Origin: Calliopsis andreniformis
Taxonomy: Eukaryota > Arthropoda > Insecta > Hymenoptera > Andrenidae
Length of the DNA stretch: 64,000 nt
Assembly (NCBI RefSeq): GCF_051401765.1
Contig: NW_027480422.1
Coordinates: 17,998,001-18,062,000, forward strand
Direction of reading: 5' to 3'
In this document: positions 1 through 12,989 of the stretch, one piece after another
How positions within the stretch are numbered: the first letter of the stretch is position 1
Layout of the letters: every line of letters begins with the position of its first letter
Translations under genes and position numbers: made by a program
Notes under the pieces: generated by a model
What the model was told of the DNA's origin: nothing
The model's input: only the letters and a program-made list of their open reading frames with translations
Databases searched by the model: none

Positions 1-1554
1 TTTTCCATCGTATAAAACCAAAGTTGCAACCATTATAAAAGTTATGGTCATTTCTACGTTCCGGGCAACCTCGTCTTCAGCCTTGGGCGTTGCTCCACCA
101 GATCCAATAGTTAGGGCCTCAGAAGTCAACGGCCGAAGCATAAAATACAATACGAATGCATCAGTTTTTCCATCGTTTAACAGGAATAATTGCAACCAGA
201 GTTAAGGTGATGGTCTTTTCTACGGTCCGGGCAACCTAGGCTTCACTCTAGGGCGTTGCTCCACCAGATCGAATAGCTAGGGCCTTAGAAGTCAACACCA
301 GGATCATAAAATAAAATGAACTTACAACAGTTATTCCATCGTATAACAGGAATAACTACAACCAGTGCGAAAGTAATGGGCATTTCTACGTTCCGTGCAA
401 CCTAGGCTTCACTCCTGGGCGTTGCCCCACCAGGTCGAATAGTTAGGGCATTAGAAAACAACTCCAGGCGCATAAAATACAATACAAATACAACAGTTTT
501 TCCATAGTATAAAAAGAGTAATTGCCACCAGTGTGAAAGTAATGGTCTTTTCTACGTTTCGGACAGCATAGGCTTCAATCTTGGACGTTGCCCCACGAGA
601 TCGAATAGCTAGGACATTAAAAGTCAACGCCAGAAGCACAAAATACAATAAAAATACAACAGCTTTTCCATCGTATAAAACGAATAATTGCAACCACTAT
701 GAAAGTTATGGTCATTTCTACGTTCCGGCCAACCTCAGCTTCACCCTAGGGCGTTGACCCACCAGATCCAATAGTTAAGGCCTTAGAAGTCAACGCCAGT
801 AGCATAAAATACAATAAAAATACAACAGTTTTTCCATCGTGTACCATGAATAATTGCATCCAGTGTGAAAGTAATGGTCATTTCTACGTCTCGGGCAACC
901 TAGGCTTCACCCTAGGGCGTTGCTCCACAAGATCCAATAGTTAGGGCCTAAGAAGTCAACGCCAGAAGCACCAAATAGAAAATAAGTACAACAGTTTTTC
1001 CGTCGCATAAAACGAATAATTGCAACCAGTGTGAAGGTAATGGCCATTTATACGTTCCGGGCAACCTAGGCTGCACTCTAGGGCGTTGTTCCACCAGATC
1101 GAACAGTTACCGCCTAAGACGTCAACGCCAGAAGCATAAAATACAATATAAATACAACAGTTTCTCCATCGTATAAAACGAATAATAGCAACCAGTGTGA
1201 AAGTTATGGTCATTCCTACGTTCCGGGCAACCTAGGCTTCACTCTAGGGTGTTGCTCCACCAGATCGAATAGCTAGGACCTTAGCCGTCAACGCCAGAAG
1301 CATAAAATACAATAAAAATACAACAGTTTTTCCATCGTATAGCATGAATAATTGCAACCAGTGTGAAAGTAATGGTCATTTCTACGCCTCGGGCAACCTA
1401 GGCTTCACCCTAGGGCGTTGCTCTACCAGATCCAATACTTAGGGCCTAAGAAGTCAACGCCAGAAGCACCAAATAGAAAATAAATACAACATTTTTTCCA
1501 TCGTATAAAACGAATAATTGCAACCAGTGTGAAAGTAACGGTCATTTATACGTT

Positions 1555-2360
1555 CCGGCCAACCTCGGCTTCACCCTAGGGCGTTGCTCCACCAGATGCA
1601 ATAGTTAGGGCCTCAGAAGTCAACGGCCGAAGCATAAAATACAATACAAATACATCAGTTTTTCCATCGTATAACAGGAATAATTGCAACCAGAGTGAAG
1701 GTGATGGTCATTTCTACGGTCCGGGCAACCTAGGCTTCACTCTAGGGCGATGCTACACCAGATCGAATAGCTAGCGCCTTAGAAGTCAACGCCAGATACA
1801 TAAAATACAATAAAAATACAACAGTTTTTACATCGTATAGCATGAATAATTGCAACCAGTGTGAAAGTAATGGTCATTTCTACGTCTCGGGCAACCTGGG
1901 CTTCACCATAGGGCGTTGCTCCACCAGATCCAATAGCTAGGGCCTGAGAAGTCAACGCCAGAAGCACCAAATAGAAAATAAATACTACAGTTTTTCCATC
2001 GTATAAAACGAATAATTGCAACCAGTGTGAAAGTAATGGTCATTTATACGTTCCGGGCAATCTAGTCTCCACTCTAGTGCGGTGCCCCACCACATCGAAT
2101 AGCTACGGCCTTAGAAGTCAACGCCAGTAGCATAAAATACAATAAAAATACAACAGTTTTTCCATCGTATAGCATGTATAATTGCAACGAGTGTGAAAGT
2201 AATGGTCATTTCTACGTCTCGGGCAACCTAGGCCTCACCCTAGGGCGTTGCTCCACCAGATCCAATAGTTCGGGCCTAAGGAGACAACGCCAGAAGCACC
2301 AAATACAAAATAAATACAATAGTTTTTCCATCGAATAAAACGAATAATTGCAACAAGTGT
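1555..2360 (+). repeat. Reused block K, copy 1 (about five monomers)
   Basis: This stretch is repeated at about 7030-7835, offset 5,475 bp (33 monomers minus 3 bases). Shared unusual marks in order are CCGGCCAACCTCGG, CAACGGCCGAAGC, GGCGATGCTACACCAG, CGCCTTAGAAGTCAACGCC followed by an ATACATAAAAT variant, and CCTGGGCTTCACCATAGGG. A shorter copy lies at about 4000-4495. The block is not in tandem, so it was copied or separated within the diverged edge. Confidence 0.75.
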
Positions 2361-3003
2361 GAAAGTAATGGTCATTTCTACGTGCCGGGCAACCTAGGAT
2401 TCACTCTAGGGCGTTGCTCCACCACATCGAATAGCTACGGCCTTAGAAGACAACGCCAGAAGCATAAAATACAATTTAAATACAACAGTTCTTCCATCGT
2501 ATAAAATGAATAATTGCAACCAGTAAGAAAGTTATGGCCATTTCTACGTTCCGGGCAACATAGGCTTCACTCTTAGACGTTGCCCCACAAGATCGAATAG
2601 CTAGGACCTTAGAAGTCAAAGCCAGAAGAAGAAAATACAATAAAAATGCAACAGTTTTTCCATCGTATAGCATGAATAACTGCAACCAGTGTGAAAATAA
2701 TGGTCATTTCTACGTTCCGGTAAACCTAGGCTTCATTCTAGGGCGTTGTTCCACCAGATCGAACAGTTACGGTCTAAGATGTGAACGCCAGAAGCATAAA
2801 ATACAATATAAATACAACAGTTTTTCCATCGTATAAAACGAATAATAGCAACCAGTGTGAAAGTTATGGTCATTTCTACGTTCCGGGCAACCTAGGCTTC
2901 ACTCTAGGGCGTTGCCCCAACACATCGAATAGCTACGGCCTTAGAAGTCAACGCCAGAAGCATAAAATACAATAAAAGTACAACAGTTTTTCCATTGTAT
3001 AAA

Positions 3004-3290
3004 ACGAATAATTGCAACCAGTAAGAAAGTTATGGCCATTTCTACGTTCCCGGCAACATGGGCTTCACTCTTAGACGTTGCCCCACAAGATCGAATAGCT
3101 AGTACCTTAGAAGTCAAAGCCAGAAGAAGAAAATACAATAAAAATGCAACAGTTTTTCCATCGTATAGCATGAATAACTGCAACCAGTGTGAAAGTAATG
3201 GTCATTTCTACGCCTCGGGCAACCTAGGCTTCACCCTAGGGCGTTTGTCCACCCGATCCAATAGTTAGGGCCTAAGAAGTCAACGCCAGA
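3004..3290 (+). repeat. Reused two-monomer block L, copy 1
   Basis: Matches about 6490-6775 at an offset of 3,484 bp (21 monomers minus 2 bases). Shared rare marks are CCAGTAAGAAAG, CCCGGCAACATGGGC, CTTAGACGTTGCCCCAC and AGAAGAAGAAAATAC, followed by CTACGCCTCGGGC. A related but less close monomer with CTTAGACGTTG is at about 2530-2690. Confidence 0.7.
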
Positions 3291-3999
3291 AGCATAAAAT
3301 ACAATATAAATACAACAGTTTTTCCATAGTGTAAAACGAATAATAGCAACCAGTGTGAAAGTTATGGTCATTTCTACGTTCCGGGCAACCTAGGCTTCAC
3401 TATAGGGCGTTGCCCCACCACATCGAATAGCTACGGCCTTAGAAGTCAACGCCAGAAGCATAAAACACAATATAAATACAACAGGTTTTCCATCGTATAA
3501 AACCAAAGTTGCAACCAGTATAAAAGTTATGGTCATTTCTACGCTCCGGGCAACCTCGGCTTCACCCTTGGGCGTTGCTCCACCAGATCCAATAGTTAGC
3601 GCCTAAGTAGTCAACGCCAGAAGCATAAAATACAAAATTAATACAACAGTTTTTCCATTGTATAAAACGAGTAATTGCAACCAGTGTGAAGGTTATGGTC
3701 ACTTCTACATTCCGTGCAACCTAGGCTTCACTCTAGGGTGCTGCTGCACCAGATCGAATAGCTAGGGCCTTAGAAGTCAACGCCAGAAGCATAAAATTCA
3801 ATGAAAATACAACAATTTTTCCATCGTATAAAACGAATAATTGCAACCAGTATGAAAGTTATGGTCATTTCTACGTTCCGGCCAACCTCGGCTTCACTCT
3901 AGGGCGTTGGTCCACCAGATCGAATAGCAAGGACCTTAGAAGTCAAAGCCAGAAGAAGAAAATACAATAAAAATGCAACAGTTTTACCATCGTATAGCA

Positions 4000-4495
4000 T
4001 GAATAACTGCAACCAGTGTGAAAGTAATGGTCATTTCTACGTCTCGGGCAACCTGGGCTTCACCATAGGGCGTTGCTCCACCAGATCCAATAGCTAGGGC
4101 CTGAGAAGTCAACGCCAGAAGCACCAAATAGAAAATAAATACAACAGTTTTTCCATCGTATAAAACGAATAATTGCAACCAGTGTGAAAGTAATGGTCAT
4201 TTATACGTTCCGGGCAATCTAGGCTCCACTCTAGTGTGTTGCTCCACCACATCGAATAGCTACGGCCTTAGAAGTCAACGCCAGTAGCATAAAATACAAT
4301 AAAAATACAACAGTTTTTCCATCGTATAGCATGTATAATTGCAACCAGTGTGAAAGTAATGGTCATTTCTACGTCCCGTCAACCTAGGCTTCACCCTAGG
4401 GCGTTGCTCCACCAGATCCAATAGATCGGGCCTAAGGAGTCAACGCCAGAAGCACCAAATACAAAATAAATACAACAGTTTTTCCATCGTATAAA
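4000..4495 (+). repeat. Reused block K, partial copy
   Basis: Corresponds to about 1843-2338 (offset 2,157 bp, 13 monomers minus 1) and to about 7318-7813 (offset 3,318 bp, 20 monomers minus 2). It carries CCTGGGCTTCACCATAGGG, then the CTCCACTCTAGTG variant and the GCATGTATAATTGC variant in the same order. It joins directly to the 996-bp HOR on its right. Confidence 0.7.
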
Positions 4496-5485
4496 ACGAA
4501 TAATAGCAACCAGTGTGAAAGTTATGGTCATTTCTACGTTCCGGGCAACCTAGGCTTCACTCTAGGGCGTTGCTGCACCAGATCGAATAGCTAGGACCTT
4601 AGAAGTCAACGCCAGAAGCATAAAATACAATAAAAATACAACAGTTTTTCCACCGTATAGCATGAATAATTGCAACCAGTGTGAAAGTAATGGTCATTTC
4701 TACGTCTCGGGCAACCTAGGCTTCACCCTAGGGCGTTGCTCCACAAGATCGAATAGCTAGGACCTTAGAAGTCAAAGACAGAAGAAGAAAATACAATAAA
4801 AATGCAACAGTTTTTCCATCGTATAGCATGAATAACTGCAACCAGTGTGAAAGTAATGGTCATTTCTACGTTCCGGTAAGCCTAGGCTTCATTCCAGGGC
4901 GTTGTTCCACCAGATCGAACGGTTACCGCCTAAGACGTCAACGCCAGAAGCATAAAATACAATATAAATACAACAGTTTTTCCATCGTGTAAAACGAATA
5001 ATAGCAACCAGTGTGAAAGTTATGGTCATTTCTACGTTCCGGGCAACCTAGGCTTCACTATAGGGCGTTGCTCCACCAGATCGAATAGCTACGACCGTAG
5101 AAGTCAAAGCCAGAAGCATAAAATACAATAAAAATACAACAGTTCTTCCATCGTATAGCATGAATAATTGCAACCAGTGTGAAAGTAATGGTCATTTCTA
5201 CGTTCCGGGCAACCTAGGCTTCACTCTGGGGCGTTGTTCCAACAGTTCGAATAGTTAGGGCCTAAGAAGTCAACGCCAGGAGAATAAGATACAGTATAAA
5301 TACAACAGTTTTTCCATCGTATAACAGGTATAATTGCAACCAGTGTGAAAAATATGGTCATTTCTACGTTCCAGGCGACCTAGGCATCACTCTAGGGCGT
5401 TGCTCCACCACATCGAATAGCTACGGCCTTAGAAGACAACGCCAGAAGCATAAAAAACAATATAAATACAACAGTTTTTCCATCG
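4490..5485 (+). repeat. 6-monomer HOR J, copy 1 (996 bp)
   Basis: Three independent marks recur exactly 996 bp apart (6 x 166): TGCTGCACCA at 4571 and 5567, ATTCCAGGGC at 4891 and 5887, and AACAGTTCGA at 5241 and 6237. Monomers inside the unit clearly differ from each other, but the two copies differ at only scattered single bases, for example CCACCG versus CCATCG near 4650 and 5647. This is the shortest-period true HOR in the left part. Confidence 0.88.
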
Positions 5486-6485
5486 TATATCACGAATAAT
5501 AGCAACCAGTGTGAAAGTTATGGTCATTTCTACGTTCCGGACAACCTAGGCTTCACTCTAGGGCGTTGCTGCACCAGATCGAATAGCTAGGACCTTAGAA
5601 GTCAACGCCAGAAGCATAAAATACAATAAAAATACAACAGTTTTTCCATCGTATAGCATGAATAATTGCAACCAGTGTGAAAGTAATGGTCATTTCTACG
5701 TCTCGGGCAACCTAGGCTTCACCCTAGGGCGTTGCCCCACAAGATCGAATAGCTAGGACCTTAGAAGTCAAAGCCAGAAGAAGAAAATACAATAAAAATG
5801 CAACAGCTTTTCCATCGTATAGCATGAATAACTGCAACCAGTGTGAAAGTAATGGTCATTTCTACGTTCCGGTAAGCCTAGGCTTCATTCCAGGGCGTTG
5901 TTCCACCAGATCGAACGGTTACCGCCTAAGACGTCAACGCCAGAAGCATAAAATACAATATAAATACAACAGTTTTTCCATCGTGTAAAACGAATAATAG
6001 CAACCAGTGTGAAAGTTATGGTCATTTCTACGTTCCGGGCAACCTAGGCTTCACTCTAGGGCGTTGCTCCACCAGATCGAATAGCTAGGACCGTAGAAGT
6101 CAAAGCCAGAAGCATAAAATACAATAAAAATACAACAGTTCTTCCATCGTATAGCATGAATAATTGCAACCAGTGTGAAAGTAATGGTCATTTCTACGTT
6201 CCGGGCAACCTAGGCTTCACTCTAGGGCGTTGTTCCAACAGTTCGAATAGTTTGGGCCTAAGAAGTCAACGCCAGGAGAATAAGATACAGTATAAATACA
6301 ACCGTTTTTCTATCGTATAACAGGTATAATTGCAACCAGTGTGAAAGATATGGTCATTTCTACGTTCCAGGCGACCTAGGCATCACTCTAGGGCGTTGCT
6401 CCACCACATCGAATAGCTACGGCCTTAGAAGACAACGCCAGAAGCATAAAAAACAATATAAATACAACAGTTTTTCCATCGTATA
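5486..6485 (+). repeat. 6-monomer HOR J, copy 2
   Basis: Second copy of the 996-bp unit. The match to copy 1 runs to the GTATA at 6481-6485, after which copy 1 continues TCACG and this copy continues AAATG, marking the right end. The last monomer of both copies has the rare GCATAAAAAACAATATAAA variant. Confidence 0.88.
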
Positions 6486-9400
6486 AAATGAATAATTGCA
6501 ACCAGTAAGAAAGTTATGGCCATTTCTACGTTCCCGGCAACATGGGCTTCACTCTTAGACGTTGCCCCACAAGATCGAATAGCTAGGAACTTAGAAGTCA
6601 AAGCCAGAAGAAGAAAATACAATAAAAATGCAACAGTTTTTCCATCGTATAGCATGAATAACTGCAACCAGTGTGAAAGTAATGGTCATTTCTACGCCTC
6701 GGGCAACCTAGGCTTCACTATAGGGCGTTGGTCCACCAGATCCAATAGTTAGGGCCTAAGAAGTCAACGCCAGAAGCACCAAATACAAAATAAATACAAC
6801 AGTTTTTCCATCGTATAAAACGAATAATTGCAACCAGTGTGAAAGTAATGGTCATTTATACGTCCGGGGAACCTAGGCTTCACTCTAGGGCGTTGCCCCA
6901 CCACATCGAATAGCTACGGCCTTCGAAGTCAACGCCAGAAGCACAAAATACAATAAAAGTACAACAGTTTTTCCATTCTATGAAACGAATAATTGCAACC
7001 AGTGTGGAAGTAATGGTCATTTCTATGTTCCGGCCAACCTCGGCTTCACCCTAGGGCGTTGCTCCACCAGATCCAATAGTTAGGGCCTCAGAAGTCAACG
7101 GCCGAAGCATAAAATACAATACAAATACACCAGTTTTTCCATCGTATAACAGGAAGAATTGCAACCAGAGTGAAGGTGATGGTCATTTCTACGGTCCGGG
7201 CAACCTAGGCTTCACTCTGGGGCGATGCTACACCAGATCGAATATCTAGCGCCTTAGAAGTCAACGCCCGATACATAAAATACAATAAAAATACAACAGT
7301 TTTTACATAGTATAGCATGAATAATTGCAACCAGTGTGAAAGTAATGGTCATTTCTACGTCTCGGGCAACCTGGGCTTCACCATAGGGCGTTGCTCCACC
7401 AGATCCAATAGCTAGGGCCTGAGAAGTCAACGCCAGAAGCACCAAATAGAAAATAAATACAACAGTTTTTCCATCGTATAAAACGAATAATTGCAACCAG
7501 TGTGAAAGTAATGGTCATTTATACGTTCCGGGCAATCTAGGCTCCACTCTAGTGCGTTGCCCCACCACATCGAATAGCTACGGCCTTAGAAGTCAACGCC
7601 AGTAGCATAAAATACAATAAAATTACAACAGTTTTTCCATCGTATAGCATGTATAATTGCAACCAGTGTGAAAGTAATGGTCATTTCTACGTCTCGGGCA
7701 ACCTAGGTTTCACCCTAGGGCGTTGCTCCACCAGATCCAATAGTTCGGGCCTAAGGAGTCAACGCCAGAAGCACCAAATACAAAATAAATACAACAGTTT
7801 TTCCATCGAATAAAACGAATAATTGCAACAAGTGTAAAGTAATGGTCATTTATACGTTCCGGGGAACCTAGGCTTCACTTTAGGGCGTTACTCCACCAGA
7901 TCCAATAGTTAGGGCCTCAGAAGTCAACGGCCGAAGCATAAAATACAATACAAATACATCAGTTTTTCCATCGTATAACAGGAATAATTGCAACCAGAGT
8001 GAAGGTGATTGTCATTTCTACGGTCCGGGCAACCTAGGCTTCACTCTAGGGCGTTGCTGCACCAGATCGAATAGCTAGGGCCTTAGAAGTCAACGACAGA
8101 AGCACCAAATACAAAATAAATACAACAGTTTTTCCATCGAATAAAACGAATAATTGCAACAAGTGTGAAAGTAATGGTCATTTCTACGTACCGGGCAACC
8201 TAGGCTTCACTCTAGGGCGTTGTTCCAACAGTTCGAATAGTTAGGGCCTAAGAACTCAACGCCAGAAGCATAAAATACAATATAAATACAACAGTTTTTC
8301 CATCGTATAACAGGTATAATTGCAACCAGTGTGAAAGATATGGCCATTTCTACGTTCCAGGCGACCTAGGCATCACCCTAGGGCGTTGCTCCACCACATC
8401 GAATAGCTACGGCCTTAGAAGACAACGCCAGAAGCATAAAATACAATAAAAATGCAACAGTTTTTCCATCTTATAAAAGGAATAATTGCAACCAGTAAGA
8501 AAGTTATGGTCATTTCTGCGTTCCGGGCTACATAGGCTTCACTCTTAGACGTTGCCCCACAAGATCGAATAGCTAGGACCTTAGAAGTCAAAGCCAGAAG
8601 AAGAAAATACAATAAAAATGGAACAGTTTTTTCATCGTATAGCATGAATAATTACAACCAGTGTGAAAGTAATGGTCATTTCTACGTTCCGGGCAACCTA
8701 GGCTTCATTCTAGGCCGTTGTTCCACCAGATCGAACAGTTACGGCCTAAGATGTCAACGCCAGAAGCATAAAACACAATATAAATACAACAGTTTTTCCA
8801 TTGTATAAAACGAATAATAGCAACCAGTGTGAAAGTTATGGTCATTTCTACGTTCCGGGCAACCTAGGCTTCACTCTAGGGCGTTGCCCCACAAGATCGA
8901 ATAGCTAGGACCTTAGAAGTCAAAGCCAGAAGAAGAAAATACAATAAAAATGCAACAGTTTTTTCATCGTATAGCATGAATAATTGCATCCAGTGTGAAA
9001 GTAATGGTCATTTCTACGTTCCGGGCAACCTAGGCTTCACTCTAGGGCGTTGCTCAACCAGGTCAAATAGTTAGAGCCTTAGAAAACAACACCAGACGCA
9101 TAAAATACAATACAAATACAACAGTTTTTCTATAGTATAAAAAGAATAATTGCAACCAGTGTGAAAGTAATGGTCTTTTCTACGTTTCGGGCAGCATAGG
9201 CTTCACTCTTGGACGTTGCCCCACGAGATCGAATTGCTAGGACCTTAGAAGTCAACGCCAGTAGCATAAAATACAATAAAATTACAACAGTTTTTCCATC
9301 GTATAGCATGTATAATTGCAACCAGTGTGAAAGTAATGGTCATTTCTACATCTCGGGCAACCTAGGCTTCACCCTAGGGCGTTGCTCCACCAGATCCAAT

Positions 9401-9490
9401 AGTTCGGGCCTAAGGAGTCAACGCCAGAAGCACCAAATACAAAATAAATACAACAGTTTTTCCATCGAATAAAACGAATAATTGCAACAA
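6486..9490 (+). repeat. Diverged monomers between HORs J and A
   Basis: About 18 monomers with no fixed period. It contains second copies of blocks L (6490-6775) and K (7030-7835), a further fragment of K at about 7890-8060, and about 8230-8290 that resembles the AACAGTTCGA monomer of HOR J. The last part (about 9254-9485) repeats 7595-7827 at an offset of 1,659 bp (10 monomers minus 1), including the GTAGCATAAAATACAATAAA variant. No gene or insertion is visible. Confidence 0.82.
7030..7835 (+). repeat. Reused block K, copy 2 (about five monomers)
   Basis: Same ordered marks as 1555-2360, including GGCGATGCTACACCAG (1746 and 7221). Copies differ by single bases. The match fades at about 7835, where this copy has a 1-base shortened GTGTAAAG. 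Confidence 0.75.
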
Positions 9491-10984
9491 GTGTGAAAGT
9501 TATGGTCATATCTACGTTCCGGGCAACCGGGGCTTAACTCGAGGGCGTTGCTCCACCAGATCGAATAGTTAGGGACATTGAATACAACGCCTGATGGATA
9601 AAAGACAATAAATATACAACAGTTTTTTCATCGTATAACAGGAATAATTGCAACAAGCCTGAAGGTAATGGTCATGTCTACGTTCCGGGCAATCTAGGCT
9701 TCTCTCTAGGGCGTTGCTCCACCAGTTCGACTAGTTAGGGCCTAACAAGTCAACGCCAGAAGTACAAAATACAATAGAAATACAACAGCTTTTCCATCGT
9801 ATAAAACGAATAATTGCAATCAGTATGAAAGTTATGGTCATTTAAACGTCCCGGGCATCCTCGGCTTCGCCATAGCGCGTTGCTCCAACAGATCCAATAG
9901 TTAGGGCCTAAGAAGTCAACTCCAGAAGCATAAAATACAAAATAGATACAACAGTTTTTCCATCGTATAGCAGGAATTATCGCAACCAGTATGAATGTTA
10001 TGGTCATTTCTATGTCCCGGGCAACCTAGGCTTCACTCTAGGGCGTTGTTCCACCAAATCCAATAGCTAGGGCCTAAGAAGTCAACGCCAGGAGCACCAA
10101 ATACAAAATAAATACAACAGCTTTTCCATCGTATTAAACGAATAATTGCAACCAGTATGAAAGCTATGGTCACTTCTGCGTTCCGGGCAACCTAGGCTTC
10201 ACTCTAGGGCGTTTCTCAGCCACATCGAATAGCTACGGCCCTAGAAGACAACGCCATATCTATAAAATACAATACAAATACAACACTCTTTCCATCGTAT
10301 AAAACAAATAATTGCAACAAGTCTTATAGTTATGGTCATTTCTACGTTCCGGGCAACCTAGGCTTCACCCTAGGGTGTTGCTCCACCAGGTCGAATAGTT
10401 AGGGCCTAAGAAGTCAACGCCTGAAGCATAAAATACGATATATGTACAACAGTTTTTCCATCGTATAAAATGAATAATTGCAACCAGTGTGAAAGTAATG
10501 GTCATTTCTACGTTCCGTGCAACCTAGGTTTCGCTCTATGGCGTTGCTCCACCATATTGAATAGCTAGGGCCTTAGAAGTCAACGCCCGAAACATAAAAT
10601 ACAATAAAAATACAACAGTTTTTCCATCGTATAACGGGAATAATTGCAACAAATGTGAACGTGATGGTCATTTCCACGTTCCGGGCAACCTAGGCTTCAC
10701 TCTAGGGCGTTGGTCCGCCAGATCGAATAGTTAGGGCGTAAGAAGTCAGCGCCAGAAGCCTAAAATAGAATATAAATGCAACAGCTTTTCCGTCGTATAT
10801 AATGTATATTTGCAAACAGTGTGAAAGTAAAGGTCATTTCTACGTTCCGGGCAATCTAGGCTTAACTGTAGGGCGCTGCTCCACCAGATCGAATAGTTAG
10901 GGACTTAGAAGTCAACGCTAGAAGCATGAAATACAAAATAAATAGAACAGTTTTTCCATTGTATCGAACGAATAATTGCAACCA
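9491..10984 (+). repeat. 9-monomer HOR A, copy 1 (1,494 bp)
   Basis: The rare mark GGGGCTTAACTCGAGGGCG recurs exactly 1,494 bp apart (9 x 166) in copies 1, 2 and 3. Other unit-specific marks are GTCATTTAAACGTCCCGGGC, CATATCTATAAAATAC, GATATATGTACAACAG and ATAATGTATATTTGCA, in fixed order. Copies 1 and 2 differ at only a few sites; I noted five (near 9594, 9869, 9907, 10178 and 10744). Homogeneity between copies with high divergence inside the unit is the signature of a recent HOR. Confidence 0.93.
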
Positions 10985-11116
10985 GTGTGAAAGTTATGGT
11001 CATATCTACGTTCCGGGCAACCGGGGCTTAACTCGAGGGCGTTGCTCCACCAGATCGAATAGTTAGGGACATTGAATACAACGCCTGAAGGATAAAAGAC
11101 AATAAATATACAACAG
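10785..11116 (+). repeat. Two-monomer cassette T in HOR A copy 1
   Basis: Monomer 1 has AATGTATATTTGCAAACAG, GTAAAGG and CTTAACTGTAGGGCG, and ends GCATGAAATACAAAATAAAT then AGAACAG. Monomer 2 has CCATTGTAT and GGCTTAACTCGAGGG. The same pair in the same order recurs in HORs A, B and H, at 12279, 15431, 19220, 25997, 55167, 56660 and 58982. Confidence 0.85.
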
Positions 11117-12478
11117 TTTTTTCATCGTATAACAGGAATAATTGCAACAAGCCTGAAGGTAATGGTCATGTCTACGTTCCGGGCAATCTAGGCTTCTCTC
11201 TAGGGCGTTGCTCCACCAGTTCGACTAGTTAGGGCCTAACAAGTCAACGCCAGAAGTACAAAATACAATAGAAATACAACAGCTTTTCCATCGTATAAAA
11301 CGAATAATTGCAATCAGTATGAAAGTTATGGTCATTTAAACGTCCCGGGCATCCTCGGCTTCACCATAGCGCGTTGCTCCAACAGATCCAATAGTTATGG
11401 CCTAAGAAGTCAACTCCAGAAGCATAAAATACAAAATAGATACAACAGTTTTTCCATCGTATAGCAGGAATTATCGCAACCAGTATGAATGTTATGGTCA
11501 TTTCTATGTCCCGGGCAACCTAGGCTTCACTCTAGGGCGTTGTTCCACCAAATCCAATAGCTAGGGCCTAAGAAGTCAACGCCAGGAGCACCAAATACAA
11601 AATAAATACAACAGCTTTTCCATCGTATTAAACGAATAATTGCAACCAGTATGAAAGCTATGGTCACTTCTACGTTCCGGGCAACCTAGGCTTCACTCTA
11701 GGGCGTTTCTCAGCCACATCGAATAGCTACGGCCCTAGAAGACAACGCCATATCTATAAAATACAATACAAATACAACACTCTTTCCATCGTATAAAACA
11801 AATAATTGCAACAAGTCTTATAGTTATGGTCATTTCTACGTTCCGGGCAACCTAGGCTTCACCCTAGGGTGTTGCTCCACCAGGTCGAATAGTTAGGGCC
11901 TAAGAAGTCAACGCCTGAAGCATAAAATACGATATATGTACAACAGTTTTTCCATCGTATAAAATGAATAATTGCAACCAGTGTGAAAGTAATGGTCATT
12001 TCTACGTTCCGTGCAACCTAGGTTTCGCTCTATGGCGTTGCTCCACCATATTGAATAGCTAGGGCCTTAGAAGTCAACGCCCGAAACATAAAATACAATA
12101 AAAATACAACAGTTTTTCCATCGTATAACGGGAATAATTGCAACAAATGTGAACGTGATGGTCATTTCCACGTTCCGGGCAACCTAGGCTTCACTCTAGG
12201 GCGTTGGTCCGCCAGATCGAATAGTTAGGGCGTAAGATGTCAGCGCCAGAAGCCTAAAATAGAATATAAATGCAACAGCTTTTCCGTCGTATATAATGTA
12301 TATTTGCAAACAGTGTGAAAGTAAAGGTCATTTCTACGTTCCGGGCAATCTAGGCTTAACTGTAGGGCGCTGCTCCACCAGATCGAATAGTTAGGGACTT
12401 AGAAGTCAACGCTAGAAGCATGAAATACAAAATAAATAGAACAGTTTTTCCATTGTATCGAACGAATAATTGCAACCA
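10985..12478 (+). repeat. 9-monomer HOR A, copy 2
   Basis: Complete second copy, same monomer order as copy 1. The monomer with ATAATGTATATTTGCA starts at 12279 here and at 10785 in copy 1, again 1,494 bp apart. Confidence 0.93.
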
Positions 12479-12610
12479 GTGTGAAAGTTATGGTCATATC
12501 TACGTTCCGGGCAACCGGGGCTTAACTCGAGGGCGTTGCTCCACCAGATCGAATAGTTAGGGACATTGAATACAACGCCTGAAGGATAAAAGACAATAAA
12601 TATACAACAG
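12279..12610 (+). repeat. Cassette T in HOR A copy 2
   Basis: Same two-monomer pair, 1,494 bp right of the previous copy. Confidence 0.85.
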
Positions 12611-12975
12611 TTTTTTCATCGTATAACAGGAATAATTGCAACAAGCCTGAAGGTAATGGTCATGTCTACGTTCCGGGCAATCTAGGCTTCTCTCTAGGGC
12701 GTTGCTCCACCAGTTCGACTAGTTAGGGCCTAACAAGTCAACGCCAGAAGTATAAAATACAATAGAAATACAACAGCTTTTCCATCGTATAAAACGAATA
12801 ATTGCAATCAGTATGAAAGTTATGGTCATTTAAACGTCCCGGGCATCCTCGGCTTCACCATAGCGCGTTGCTCCAACAGATCCAATAGTTAGGGCCTAAG
12901 AAGTCAACTCCAGAAGCATAAAATACAAAATAGATACAACAGTTTTTCCATCGTATAGCAGGAATTATCGCAACC
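12479..12975 (+). repeat. 9-monomer HOR A, truncated copy 3
   Basis: About three monomers that follow copy 2 in register, then stop. The sequence leaves the HOR at 12975: copies 1 and 2 read CGCAACCAGTATGAATG there, while this copy reads CGCAACCTGTGTGAAAG and continues into HOR B. HOR B carries the same exit sequence inside its unit at about 16090, so HOR B was probably built from a segment that already contained this junction. Confidence 0.88.
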
Positions 12976-12989
12976 TGTGTGAAAGTGAT

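Larger units (their letters stand above)
1..4489 (+). repeat. Diverged left edge of the array, no clear HOR
   Basis: About 27 monomers that differ from each other at many sites and show no simple long period. They alternate between a type with GTATAGCATGAATAA and a type with GTATAAAACGAATAA after the TTTTTCC block. Parts are reused further right (see the entries at 1555, 3004 and 4000). There is no gene: open frames such as 1779-2021 and 2941-3183 (minus strand) are products of the satellite sequence. Greater monomer divergence and lack of a fixed period suggest an older part of the array. Confidence 0.85.
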
